Assembly: GCA_948567375.1 (NCBI GenBank)
Contig: OX419758.1
Span: forward strand, 24,247,001-24,311,000
From: Lunularia cruciata
Lineage: Eukaryota > Streptophyta > Marchantiopsida > Lunulariales > Lunulariaceae
Direction: 5' to 3'
Length of the DNA: 64,000 nt
This document shows positions 32,390 through 42,680 of the stretch, piece by piece. How positions within the stretch are numbered: the first letter of the stretch is position 1; each line of letters opens with the position of its first letter. Made by a program: the position numbers and the translations under genes. The notes below the pieces were generated by a model, which did no database searches, was not told the origin of the DNA, and saw only the letters and a program-made list of their open reading frames with translations.

Positions 32390-32695
32390 TTACTTGATTA
32401 CGGCAAAAGTGATATTTGCCGGGTTGTCATAGTCAGCTGAACTCTCGGGGGGTTTTAACATCCACAATAATAATCTTCTTATGTAGGAAGTTGGGGAAGA
32501 GGATATGTGGAATATTCTCTCTTGATAGATGAATCCTCTCTCTAAACTCAGTCTGAGTGCCCTGAGTCTCCACACTATGAGGTAACACATAGGTTGCATC
32601 AGTCTGGGTCTGCATCTCATGACAAGTATGGGTCTATGTAATACTCCGAGGACAAGAGAAGAGAGAAAACACAGATTGCACACTCAAACATTCGA

Positions 32696-33317
32696 TGCCC
32701 CAAGGAAGCACCTTCTCTTTCTTATATAGACAAAGAGGATCTCCTCTAAGGAAGCTCCACCATAGGATTAGGGACATAGATAGGTGATATGTCAGCAAGC
32801 TCCACCCTTGGATTACTTACTTGGATGGGTGACATGTCTGGTCTAGGTCCTATCTGGTTGGTCAAACAACCTTTGACCGGAGTGAATCTTTTAGGGAATC
32901 TTCCTGTAGGTATCTCAAAATCACATGAGTAAGGTACCATTGGAAAGCTCTCGACGAGACAAAGCAGTGGGGAGGGAAGGCTAGCCTTTCCTTTGTTGGG
33001 GGGGGGGGAATCTACACATTTTTGAGGCCTAATTCATCCGTTTAGGCCTTCGAAATTGCCTTCAAAGATTTCAGGCATATTTTGAATCCTACTCTATTAG
33101 TAGAAGTCCCCTTTTGGTGATACTTCTTTCTAATCTGTTTAGTCCATCATGTGTAACATCCTTCCAGATGTTAGCAAACCAATTCTCACCTTTAAATCAT
33201 ATGTCTAGCTATTGGTTCTAAGGTTCTCAAATCTATTTAAGTTTCTGCCCTATTAGTAAAAGTACTCTTTTGGTGATACTTCTATCTTATCTATAGATCC
33301 TAGCTCTTGGTATTACA
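32696..33317 (-). repeat. LTR-like insert, copy 1 in the third composite repeat
   Basis: About 620 bp read on the minus strand from TGTAATACCAAGAGC to TTGGGGCA, so with TG…CA ends. It closely matches 34143-34819 in the same orientation, including GCTCCACCATAGGATTAG and GCCTAATTCATCCGTTTAGG. It lies exactly where copies A and B are continuous (near 9050-9100), which gives an empty site. A 59-bp piece present in copy 2 is missing near its TGTAATACC end. No target-site duplication is evident. Confidence 0.7.
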
Positions 33318-34142
33318 GTCTAGCGAGCAATAGTACATACTTTGGGTCCAAGATAAGCCACACAAGCTCTCAAATGAGCTAGACTACTCTCACTCTCCTC
33401 TACATGAGCTCTCATCTGAGCTAGACTACTCTCGCTCTCCTCTACCTGAACATGTGCACTCTCACACCTCTCTATAGCATATGCTAACTCTCATGCCTAA
33501 TTTTGTAACTAGGGCTTGTAACCCTCCGCCATGGTAGCATCACTTAGTATGTCCATGTCCAAGTCACCTAATCTCTACTCTCTCTCCATCTCAGAAGTAA
33601 GCAAGGTCAAATGGCTCTCTTCCTTTGCAGCAAGTAAATCCTCTTGCTCACAAAGCAGTCTCTCTCCTCTACACTCTCCAATCTACTCTCACGCTCAAGC
33701 ACTAATCTCTCTCTCCTTTACACTCTCCAGTCTACTCTCACGCTCAAGGAGATTTCTCTCTCTACAATCAACCACTCAAACACAATCATCTAAAATGCAA
33801 GTGATGTCAACAGAACAAGGAGGAGGTGAAGGTACTTTGAAATGCATGGGGTCACCACTCCCTCCACAAACAGAGAAAGTGGTGAAGGGGAAGAATAGTG
33901 AAAAGGAGCTATCTCAACAAAGGGTAAGGGTTGTGTCTCAACACGAATTTATTGAACACCTGTTCACAAGTGGTAAATTTAGTTATCCATCAAGTACAAA
34001 TTCATATTTGAATTTAAAAATATACAAGTTCACAAGTTCATTAATTCAAACCTCTTTAATGAACTCATTTATTAAATCCGGTATGGTATAAACAAAAGAA
34101 CTTTGTATGTTTTCCAACATACAAATATACAAATATATTTGG
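33318..34142 (-). pseudogene. Coiled-coil segment of the second composite-repeat protein, third copy
   Basis: The minus strand encodes RLVLERESRLESVEE and CFVSKRIYLLQRKRA (33780-33590), homologous to the coiled coil at 8698-8867. It also carries two tandem copies of the GAGAGTAGTCTAGCTCA unit (33365-33460) that copy B has once and copy A lacks. The plus-strand 186-codon frame at 33531-34091 is rich in Ser and Leu and is the antisense shadow of this. Confidence 0.55.
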
Positions 34143-34819
34143 TACCCCAAAGGAGCACGTTTTGTTTACTATATAGACCAAGAGTATCTCCTCCAAGGAT
34201 GCTCCACCATAGGATTAGATACACAGATAGATGATATGTCAGCAAGCTCCACCCTTTGATTACTTACTTGAATGGGTGACATGTCGGTCTAGGTCCCATC
34301 TGGTTGGTCAAACAAGCTTTGACCAAAGGGAATCTTTTAGGGAATCTTCCTATAGGAGTCTTAGAATCACATGAGTAAGGTACTGTTGGAAAGCTCTCAA
34401 CAAGAAAATCTAGGAGGGAGGGAAGGCCAGCCTTTCCTCTATTAGGGGGGGGGTTTGCATTTTCAAGGCCTAATTCATCCGTTTAGGCCTTCGAAATTGC
34501 CTTCTAAGATTTTAGGCATATTTTGGTTCCTACTCTATTAGTAGAAGTCTCCTTTTGGTGATACCTCTTTCTGATCTGCTTAGTCCATCATGTGTAACAT
34601 CCTTCCAGATGTTACCAAACCAATTCTCACTTTTAAATCATATGTCTAGCCATTGGTTCTAAAGTTCTCAATTCTATTTTGGTTTCTGTTCTATTAATAG
34701 ATGTACTCTTTGGGTGATACTTCTATCTGATCTATTTTGACCATCATGTATAACATCATTCTATATGTTACCAAACCAAATTTTACATCTAGATCATATA
34801 GTTAGCTCTTGGTATTACA
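34143..34819 (-). repeat. LTR-like insert, copy 2 in the third composite repeat
   Basis: 677 bp run from TGTAATACCAAGAGC (34819) to GGGGTA (34143) on the minus strand, in the same orientation as 32696-33317. The flanks continue the composite repeat: TTGGAAAACATACAAAG on one side and the acidic-run GATGAGGATGG on the other. Copies A and B are uninterrupted here (8190-8270). Confidence 0.7.
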
Positions 34820-35500
34820 CTCACCATCCTCATCCTCTCCCTCATCCTCCCCATTGTCAATAGTCTCGTCCTCATCCAAACTATCTACATCCTCATGATC
34901 ATCATCATGCTCTCCCTTGTGTATAATCTCCTCGTCTTCATCACTCAGGCACATCACTTCCTCCTCTGGAATGAAACCTCTCTCCACAAAGAGATGAGTG
35001 AGTATCTATCCAAGGAAGGTGACTCTAAACCTACGCCCCTTAGGACTTCTCAATTGGCTTTGCAAACTCCACACCTATGCAATGATAGCTCTAAAATCTA
35101 ACTCTCCGCAATCATAATCCTCCATACCAAATCTCCTCAACTTGGTCTTGGTGTTGAGTACCAAATACCCATGTACAATCTTGGGCCTAATAGTGGGTGC
35201 AACAAGTGCACCCATCAACTGGAAGAAAGCTTGGAATGCAGGATATACACATTGCCTTGGAAGATAACTTTTTGCAACCTTGTCTTTTTGTGGAAACTAG
35301 TCTGAAACAACTGTGTAAGGAACTGTTCTCCATCTTGGTGTTCTCTCCCTTGGCATGGCAAGTGCATCTCTAACTATATCTGCAATCAATTGAAACTGCC
35401 TACCTCTTACCAAACCTGTGCAAGAGACCTTGTCCCCATGAACTCACAAACTTTGTACATGAAAGGACCTGCAAAACCCACCAAAAAAATCAGCTCAAAC
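34820..35500 (-). pseudogene. Second composite-repeat protein, N-terminal domain and acidic run, third copy
   Basis: Read leftward in nearly one frame: GLVRGRQFQLIADIVRDAL, ERTPRWRTVPYTVV, QAFFQLMGALVAPTIRPK and LRRFGMEDYDCGEL. An acidic tract follows with EEEVMCLSDEDEEII and DDDHEDVDSLDEDET. A frameshift or stop near 35050 separates domain and tract. It has fewer stops than the copies at 7560 and 50895. It is not a family that I can name. Confidence 0.55.
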
Positions 35501-35527
35501 TTCTCTCCCAAGGACTCAAGCTAAGAG

Positions 35528-35840
35528 GTGCCACTTGCTGCCGCTCAAAGATGCTCCCGGACAGTAGAAACCTCAAAAGCGCAGCGTGTAGCTGCTAGTT
35601 GCCGCAACTGGGAGCCTGCTCAAGGGCATTGGGAAGCGCCCCCAAGCCCAGCACCTCCCCGCGTGGTGCTAAGGGGACAACCAACACCACGCGTAGGTGC
35701 CCGTGGATGCTACCTATAGGCGCAGCTGCGTTGGATGGCGTTGTGGGACAAGGAGGGAGACGCAAGGAGCCCGTGCTGCCGCACATAAATGCTAGGTACA
35801 ACGTGGAGCTGCTAGAAAGCGCTGATGATTTGAAAGCATT
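35528..35840. other. GC-rich pocket in the third composite copy
   Basis: This ~300-bp stretch is clearly richer in G+C and CpG than the surrounding AT-rich DNA (CACGCGTAGG, GGCGCAGCTGCG). The homologous DNA in copies A and B (6500-6800; 49800-50100) has mostly lost the CpGs. The 63-codon plus and 135-codon minus frames here are not recognisable proteins. Confidence 0.5.
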
Positions 35841-36009
35841 TAACATGCATAAATCAAAATCCTGAGGTGCTGGAACATTTGAAAGTAGAGAGAAATGAAG
35901 AGCAAACAATGAAGAAGGTTTGGAGAATACCTCTGGCCGTGGATAGTGAAGTCCAAGAGTGATTTTGAGCCCCATTACATCTAGATTGCTCTCCAGCCCC
36001 ATTACATCT

Positions 36010-36187
36010 AGATTGATCTCCCAAATTCCAGAGACAGCAGTTCAAATCTCATGTTTGTCCAGCCAACACCACTTGATGAAATTTGTTGGGTGTTGAATGT
36101 TATGAAATGCTATGACCCAATCTCCTTCCTGAGTATTTCTCATGTCGGCCCATCAACTATCTTTTCATATCCCCAAATTTCTGCCAT
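36010..36187 (-). pseudogene. 'EIWGYEKIV' conserved frame, third copy
   Basis: MAEIWGYEKIVDG is followed by a frameshift, then DMRNTQEGDWVIAFHNIQH and LLSLEFGRSI in two further frames. It lines up over its whole length with the intact 69-codon frames at 6180-6389 and 49477-49686. The ATG here supports a start at the corresponding Met/Val of the other copies. Confidence 0.5.
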
Positions 36188-37400
36188 GGTTCAAATTGAG
36201 TCTGCTCTCAACCTCTTGAATGGTCTCCTTATCTCTCTTCTCAATCTCTCACATGTTCTCTTGTCGTTTCTCTAGAGTCTCCAAAGCACTCCTTCAATAA
36301 AAAATGTGAATGGAGTTCTTCCTCTTAACTAAACTCTCAAAATTCCAACTCTTTGGCCAAACAAATTCCAACTCTCCCAGGCCCTCCATAGCGATTTGGT
36401 CTCCTTTGAGTTGGTCTCCTTTGAGTTCAGCTTTAGTTTGCCTCCTTCAAGGGAGTATGCTTCCTTCCAAACATTCCACTCTTGAAATGACTCTTTCTCC
36501 TTCGAACAACTCACACACCCATGCACAAACTTGTGAAATGACCCTTTCTCGTTCCAACACCCCACACACTCACAAAATGAAGCTTTCTAATAGCTACACA
36601 CCCACAAGAATGACATGAATTGAAAGGAAGAAGGTTTATATAACCCAAGCAGCTAGGAAAAAAAGTGAATACCAAACATCCAAAATGTACACTTTTAGGG
36701 AAAAAAATCATATTTCAACCAAAAGAAATCAAATCCCGAGTGGCAACATGCGGCACTCCATGTCGCCAACCGGCATTTAATATTTCACACAGCACCTACC
36801 AGCACCTACCAGCAGCACCTACCAGCGCCAACAAGTGCATTTAATATTTGTGCATCTTGGAGTGCGGTCCCTAGCATCCGCCAGCATCCTCCATCATCTA
36901 TGAGTGCCATTGAGTGGCACCAGCAGGCAGCACTCAATGGCCCGCAAACATTATTTATTTTGTGAGCGGCCCCCAGTGTGTATGAGCGCCATCTCACGGT
37001 GTCTACAATATCGGCACACTTTTTTCCAACAACATCTGACAAGTGACTTTCAAGTGTAAACTTGCTAAACACCACACCATGTAAGTGTAAGCTCAGGCCT
37101 TACAAATGTTCAGATTAAGCTTCATAGAATTATTTTTGCATCCTACAAATTCTTATCCCAATATTACATCAAGATACACTTATGGTCTAATATAAAGACT
37201 CATGGTCTAAGTTACTAGACTATGAGATATGAGATAAATAACTAAAAAATATATATTTTATTATATGGAATCTTAGTCAATTGAGTATATCATCATTGTT
37301 ATAATCAAGAAAATGTTGCATCACCCTTGATCTACTTCTCTATCAAGTTCTATACCATGAAAAGACATTTCTGAATCTATTTGAGTTTTCTTTGTAAATC
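36188..37400. other. Spacer of the third composite copy with GCACCTACCA repeats
   Basis: No gene is supported. GAGAAAGGGTCATTTCAC-type sequence (36480-36600) weakly matches the leader of copy A near 5930. Around 36789-36828 AGCACCTACC occurs three times. From 37080 to 37400 it is plain AT-rich DNA. Confidence 0.4.
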
Positions 37401-37413
37401 CGCCATCATCCTC

Positions 37414-38590
37414 TCACAAAAGGTCAGACCTATTAATTAAAAAGTTGTGTAAAATAATACACACCAATACCCACTTTAAAAAATAAGCATTTCTACTACT
37501 GTCTTTCAGTTGCACTCTTAGCTCACAAAGAGAATGCAATCTAGCTTTCAATACTCCTATACAATGCTCATTTATCACTCTTGCCTTTGCTAAATATTTA
37601 TCAAACTCCTGCTTTTCCTCTGATCGAGCCTGCTTGAAAGTAGGGACTAGGTGATGCATGGGTACATAACCTAAATCACCTAAAAGGTACTCCTTTGCCT
37701 CAAAAGTCTGACAACTCCCTCTTAGGTTCAAATCATTCCATAGTGACAATTTTTTCAAACAAGTCATGTCATGACATGACCATGGCATTCTTGCAAATAA
37801 ACAAATCAGGCAATACTTTTAGTAAACTATACAAAAAGGATCACCAATGCATTGCAAACTACCTAACAAAACAACACATAACATAAAACATACCTCCGGA
37901 AAAATGTATAATTCTCCTTTTATCATCACAAATAACTTGGCCGCTTATAGAATATGAACCCTTGCGGCTGAAATATATTTCCCCATCGACCGTTGGTTGG
38001 GCTGCAAGAGGAAACAATGTTCCATCTACCAAACCAACACAACCAAGAAAACCTTTTTGTGCAAAAATAGTGGATATCCTCCTCCTCTCCTCAAGCTCGG
38101 GCCAAGCAACTTTACTCCTCATCACATCTAATATGGCTATCATAACTATTTCAGTAAAAGCAATTGTTGAACCAACACTAATGCCCCAAATATTTAAACC
38201 CCGTGCAACACAAGCTCCATTGCCATGATGCCTAAATCTATCCAAGGCTAGGGCAACTTGGATCCACACAGGTGTTTGCTCTCTTTGGTAGCTTTTCTCA
38301 AAAAATATGTGTCTTAATCAAATCCACTAATGTTGAAAAAGAATCCCCATTCATTCTAGTAAGTTGGCAAAAGGCCTTAGTATCTAGATTTCTAAAATAC
38401 TCCTTCACAAACTCTCTACTATGAGAGTAAGTAACACAGGGTTCCAAGGATCGATGAGTATGTGCATACTCCCACACACTAATAAAACATTCTAGCTTAT
38501 CTAAATCTCCTCTTAATTCTTAGTCTTCATCTTCTAATCCTTGGAGTGATATCTCCAAATCTAACCGAATCATCCATTGAATATATTTTC
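37414..38590 (-). pseudogene. PIF/Harbinger-type transposase, third and best-preserved copy
   Basis: Read leftward: HSREFVKEYFRNLDTKAFCQL (about 38430-38370), TPVWIQVALALDRFRHHGNG (38275-38217) and GFLGCVGLVDGTLFPLA with the first catalytic Asp (38060-38010). ICDDKRRIIHFSGG (37930-37895) ends at a GTATGT donor. After ~100 bp ending TTTGCAAG comes PWSCHDMTCLKKL with the second Asp (37788-37750), then LLGDLGYVPMHHLVPTF and VINEHCIGVLKARL with the catalytic Glu (37580-37540), and CIILHNFLINRSD. This is the DDE order of HARBI1-like transposases. Exon 1 and exon 2 frames do not join in phase with the obvious splice sites, and stops interrupt the N-terminus. I therefore call it a pseudogene, although a different splice could rescue part of it. 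Confidence 0.85.
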
Positions 38591-39478
38591 TAATATTTCT
38601 GGTTAGTTCTAGATGAGTGCTCCCTCTCGACATGAATTTACTCAATTTTTAATCACCACAGATAACTTCTTATCGACGAAGGGGCATCTCTCTTCTCTGC
38701 AAAGAGGCATCTCTCTTCTTGGTGAAATTTCAGCAAAGGGGCATCTCTATTCTCTGTGCGCACAAAAAAACAATCTCATCAATTTCATTCTGTAACAAGA
38801 AAACAAGTTCATGAATTTCATTTCATCACTCAAGGGGGAAGAAGGGTACACATTTCATACTCATACGAGAGATAAACTTTTTAAATAATGAAATTGAGAG
38901 TAACACTTCAAACAAAATTACTCCTCCTTCTAACCTTCCCACTGCTCGCACTCAAATCTTCCCACTCCAAACTAATTCACTCCCTCTTCCAACTCTGGCT
39001 ACGGGTCTCTCAAATCTTCATTGGGTGGTCAATTTTTGCATGCCCTCAAATCTTTCCACTCATGCTCCCTCCAATCTTCCTCGGTGGTAAAAAATTGCCT
39101 GCTTGTCATTTGATTACCATGGGTGTTCTTGAACATCATGGATGCTCCCTTTGGTGGCCGTCACTTTCACTCTAACCCTAAACGATAAACTTTATTAACC
39201 CTAATGTGCAATCAATGCACTACAGAGTGATAATGGAAATTCCTTATCCCTTATTTTCTACAAACCACCTCATACGGAGTGTGCTAATAATAAGGAACTT
39301 GGCCCGATCTCCGTAACAATACCTTTTCTACCTCCCAATCACACACCGTACTCATTTAGTCAACGCTTCGTAACAATCTATATGAAAAGTAACATAAAAG
39401 GCGACCGTGTAGGAAAAATGAAGGATGGGAAGACCCCATCAAGCCATACAAGGGAGAGACAAAAAAGGTAACATGGGG
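38591..39478. other. Unassigned DNA with a short GGCATCTCT repeat
   Basis: GGGGCATCTCTCTTCTCTG-like words occur three times between 38683 and 38757. The 38888-39175 plus frame (95 codons, Leu/Pro/Ser-rich) shows no recognised domain. Probably flank of the third composite copy. Confidence 0.35.
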
Positions 39479-40033
39479 CTAAGCCCCAATAGAGTCTAGA
39501 TGAGAAATCTGCCCTACCGCACCTAAGATATTCGAGCTATGCAAGTCGTACGGTCTACACACAACTGGAGCATCCAAAGAAACATCACCTAATGTGATTG
39601 CTCTCCTATGGATTGCACTTGCCACTGCCCTCTGTAGAACAATGGACACACGCTGTCTAAAATATGCTACAAAGTATGAGAGTGAGAGTGGTACCCCTTG
39701 ATGCCTAACATGATAAGCTCTCGTGCACTCCCTGACAAATGTGTCAAATGCCGTGTCCATCGCTCCATATAACTCCAAGGCTAGAGGAACAAAGAGGTGA
39801 CCTCGCAGCATGCCCCTATACTTGGAGACCTTACTACCTGCTGCTGCACTCGCCGCCCATCCAGGGGGATGGGTAATCACTCCGTCCGAAACTGTATCCC
39901 GCGTAGGGTCCGTGATTACGACATCCGCTAGTGTCACCTGATCATCTCGAACCAAATATAAGTGTGCCCTGACACATGTCGTCTGCAAAACATACAAACG
40001 CTCCCTCCAAGCCAAGTATCCAAATATATGCAA
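39479..40033 (-). CDS. LINE-like element protein, C-terminal fragment (184 codons)
   Basis: The open frame includes VVITDPTRDTVSDGV, LRGHLFVPLALELYGAMDT, FDTFVRECTRA and FRQRVSIVLQRAVASAIHRR. This pattern (DPTR…, FIPLA.E.YG, FD.F…C, RQRVS.ALQRA) resembles, from memory, the region after the reverse transcriptase in plant non-LTR elements. I cannot confirm that without a search. The frame may extend upstream by splicing or belong to a 5'-truncated insertion, which is usual for LINEs. A second piece with the same 3' end lies on the plus strand at 42480-42680. No poly(A) tract was noticed at the 3' end. Confidence 0.5.
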   Translation of the reverse strand: MHIFGYLAWRERLYVLQTTCVRAHLYLVRDDQVTLADVVITDPTRDTVSDGVITHPPGWAASAAAGSKVSKYRGMLRGHLFVPLALELYGAMDTAFDTFVRECTRAYHVRHQGVPLSLSYFVAYFRQRVSIVLQRAVASAIHRRAITLGDVSLDAPVVCRPYDLHSSNILGAVGQISHLDSIGA

Positions 40034-42479
40034 AGTTATAAAACTTTGTAACTATCTTTATGAAAAGTCATAAAACTTCGTATAACTATTTCTGAAACCC
40101 CCTTTTGTTCTCCATCTCCTACCCCCTCGAATTTCTTCTCAGTCAAACAGCAGGTGAAACTCATATAGACGCGATTTGGGAGTTTCTACTAGCGCCTGCT
40201 TTCAAATGCGGGGGAAATCAGACAACCGGAACATGCACTGGTAGAATAGAATGCGGCCAAGGGTTGGATGCTAGAGAACAACCATCTCGTGTATGAGTTC
40301 AAGAATTTAAGATGTGTAAACCATAAAAGTTCATCTGCAAAATTATACTTGTATAGTGAGTGCCTATTCTTAGAGTTAAAAGTTTGAGTAATACAGGGTT
40401 CGATGCTTCGTGTGCGAGATTGTGGCGCACTGGCATAGGCCCACAAACCCAGCGCGTGGTGGGAACCCCAGCGCGGACAGCTTTGTGAACCTTGCGCTCA
40501 TCTACAACTGACCATTCTCTTCTGGACTGCTTGAACAGCGAGTGTAAGGTATGTCAATTTGTTGGATACACCCGACTCTTATTCTACTTTCCTGTTGGGA
40601 TTTCCTTTATAACGTGTCTTTTTACATGGTACCAAAGAGAGACATTGTACACTCAAGGGAAGTTGTACATCATTCAACGTGTGTCAGCTGCGACTGAACC
40701 TACCCTCCAACTTGATTCTCGACTTGGAATTTAAGAGGTTCAAATTGCAGTACCTATCTGAAACTCATGCTCCCAACGCCGCATGATGAATATCTGAGGT
40801 TTGTTCAGGGATTTGTACGTCTTCTCCACTACGTCTTGACGAGATTCACAGCCAAGCTCAGTGCAGTACGTAGCACAACCACGTAAGGTAAATGTCAGAT
40901 TAGCGACTAGAAAATTGCAAGTCTCCAATTGCTGAGTGCCTTCGTACATGCTGAAGGTTTATCCATGGCCAGAAGTAGAATTACTGTCCCAACTCCAGGA
41001 GTAACTAAAATCAGTTGAGATTTTATGCAGGAAGAATGCTGATCCTACTGAGAAAAAGACGACCGCGTAGGAATCCTAGTCATCCTAGTCACCTTTAAGT
41101 TGAGCAAGGAAATTTAATGTCACACCTTGTAGAATATTCTTGTTTCGCAACTCATATCTTCCAAGTGTAATTTCTGTTTTTAAGCTTTGTTGCGTAACTA
41201 CGAAATTAGGGTTACTGCAACAATGAGTTGAACTCAGAGCGAACTTTTGCCAGCAGGGTGGATTATATCTATTACCGTATCGTTGATCCACTCTATACCG
41301 CAGGGAGAGCGAGGTTTGCGTGTAATTAGTACCGTAGATGTAGTTTTTGCATTGGTTAAGTTGGAATTAACAAAACGTGCGCTGCGGCTAGGTCTACAAA
41401 TGATCCATGCTATCCTGCAGGAGGAGCGAGATTCGTGTGTAATTAGCACCTTTTGCATCGATTATGTGTTAAATTAACAAAAAATGCAACAAACTGCAGT
41501 TTTTGTTGAAATACCCTAGGAACTGGAAGGAGGTTGGTAACTGAACACCCAACTGTATTTATACTTATACGGTGTTTATATGGTCCCGGCATGGACTATA
41601 TGCATGAGCTACAGAAGACTGATCAAGTATAGAACTGTTGATCAAGAGTAGAACCCTGCACTCATAGCTACAGTATGCAGAAGACGTCTGCAGCTTTGTG
41701 CACCTGAAAGCTGCATTGTGTACATGGTTATGCCCTAGGGGCAGGTGTTACGCTGCATGCACACGCAATGATGTGACATGGGATTTGATCTTTCAGTCTG
41801 CCAGGTATTCGTCACTCAGTTTGTGATTCTGAGACTAGTTTGGATCATTGCCAGACTGTGTTTGTCATCTACAATCCCTACCCTTTTATTTCAGTTAGAA
41901 CTCTGGAGAAACAGATCAATAGTCGTTCCCTTCTGTCCCCCTGTACCTGCGGAATCACGTGAATAGCCCGAAATTGCCGATACCACAAGTTAACTGAGGT
42001 AAACGTCAGACCAGTCTGAGATCCTTAGTTCGAGTTACTCATCACTTCGTTTCCTTTGCTCCTTGCCATGATCTTCCATTCAAGATGAAGGTTTGAAGAA
42101 GGGACTACACTGCTGGTTAAGTCTACACAGAATTAAGACGGTCCTAAAGTTATTCTACCGTCCACTCACTCTATACCAAACGGGGACAGGGGTTTGGGTA
42201 TAATTAACACCTTAGATGCAGCATCTTTTTCAGGTGAGGAATAGCTGCAAGTAGTATTCCCCTTACACTTTTGATCATCCATCCTCTTGGGCAGTTCGAG
42301 CAAGGTAGCGAGGTCAATTCTTTTTTTCTAGTCTTAGTGTTATATAGAGTGATGGATGTGACACATTGGTTTGAGAGGGCGGGAAAGTTTATCCTTCTAG
42401 ATGTGCAGATATCATTTTCATATTTCATTACATATTTTAGATAACATTGTGTTTATTATTCTGAAAAAATATTGATTAA
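40034..42479. other. Unassigned region, no supported gene
   Basis: Only frames up to 85 codons occur, and none is recognised. A diverged repeat built on CTCTATACC…GTGTAATTAG.ACC occurs at about 41286-41340 and 41399-41455, and again loosely at 42165-42225. Nothing else stands out. Confidence 0.4.
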
Positions 42480-42680
42480 ATACGATTAAAGAACCATCAC
42501 CTAGTGTGATGCCTCTTTGAATCCATTGGTGATGTTTCTCTGGATACTCTATAATATTTGCATAACTCCGATATCTTAGGTGTAGTATGCCACATTCCTC
42601 ATTTCGATACTATTAGGGTTTAGTCCCATTTTAGTTCAATTCTATGGCTTGATGGGGTCCTTCCTATCCTTCTAGTCAAA
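42480..42680 (+). pseudogene. LINE-like 3' fragment, second copy, opposite orientation
   Basis: ATTGGTGATGTTTCTCTGGA, then CATAACTCCGATATCTTAGG and TATGGCTTGATGGGGTC follow the same order as the end of the 39479-40033 frame and its 3' flank. They are translated only in pieces. It is a short, truncated, inverted relative about 3 kb away. Confidence 0.6.

Larger units (their letters stand above)
32390..38590 (-). mobile_element. Third, inverted and diverged copy of the composite repeat
   Basis: The reverse complement follows the order of copies A and B. Transposase (38590-37414), low-complexity GGTGCTGG-type DNA (37020-36740), the EIWGYEKIV frame (36187-36010) and a GC-rich pocket (35830-35530) come first. 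The second protein's PYTVV..F / ALVAPTIRPKIVHGYLVLNT domain (35440-35080), acidic run (34987-34802), coiled coil (33780-33610) and T/Q-rich tail (32615-32440) follow. It lacks the 6877-type LTR-like insert and the 51-bp minisatellite array, but has two copies of another insert (32696-33317 and 34143-34819). It is less decayed than A and B, and serves as an outgroup for them. Confidence 0.75.

Noticed and set aside
33531-34091. 186-codon Ser-rich plus-strand frame
   Set aside because: Antisense shadow of the coiled-coil segment on the minus strand; the sense reading has homologues in A and B.
32696-34819. A single small LTR retrotransposon with two LTRs and an 825-bp interior
   Set aside because: The interior is ordinary composite-repeat sequence that is continuous with both flanks in copies A and B, so the two repeats are independent insertions.
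40105-40296. Cys/Gly-rich 63-codon frame resembling a thaumatin-like fragment
   Set aside because: Only a loose C-T-G..C-G pattern, no second conserved block and no partner exon nearby.
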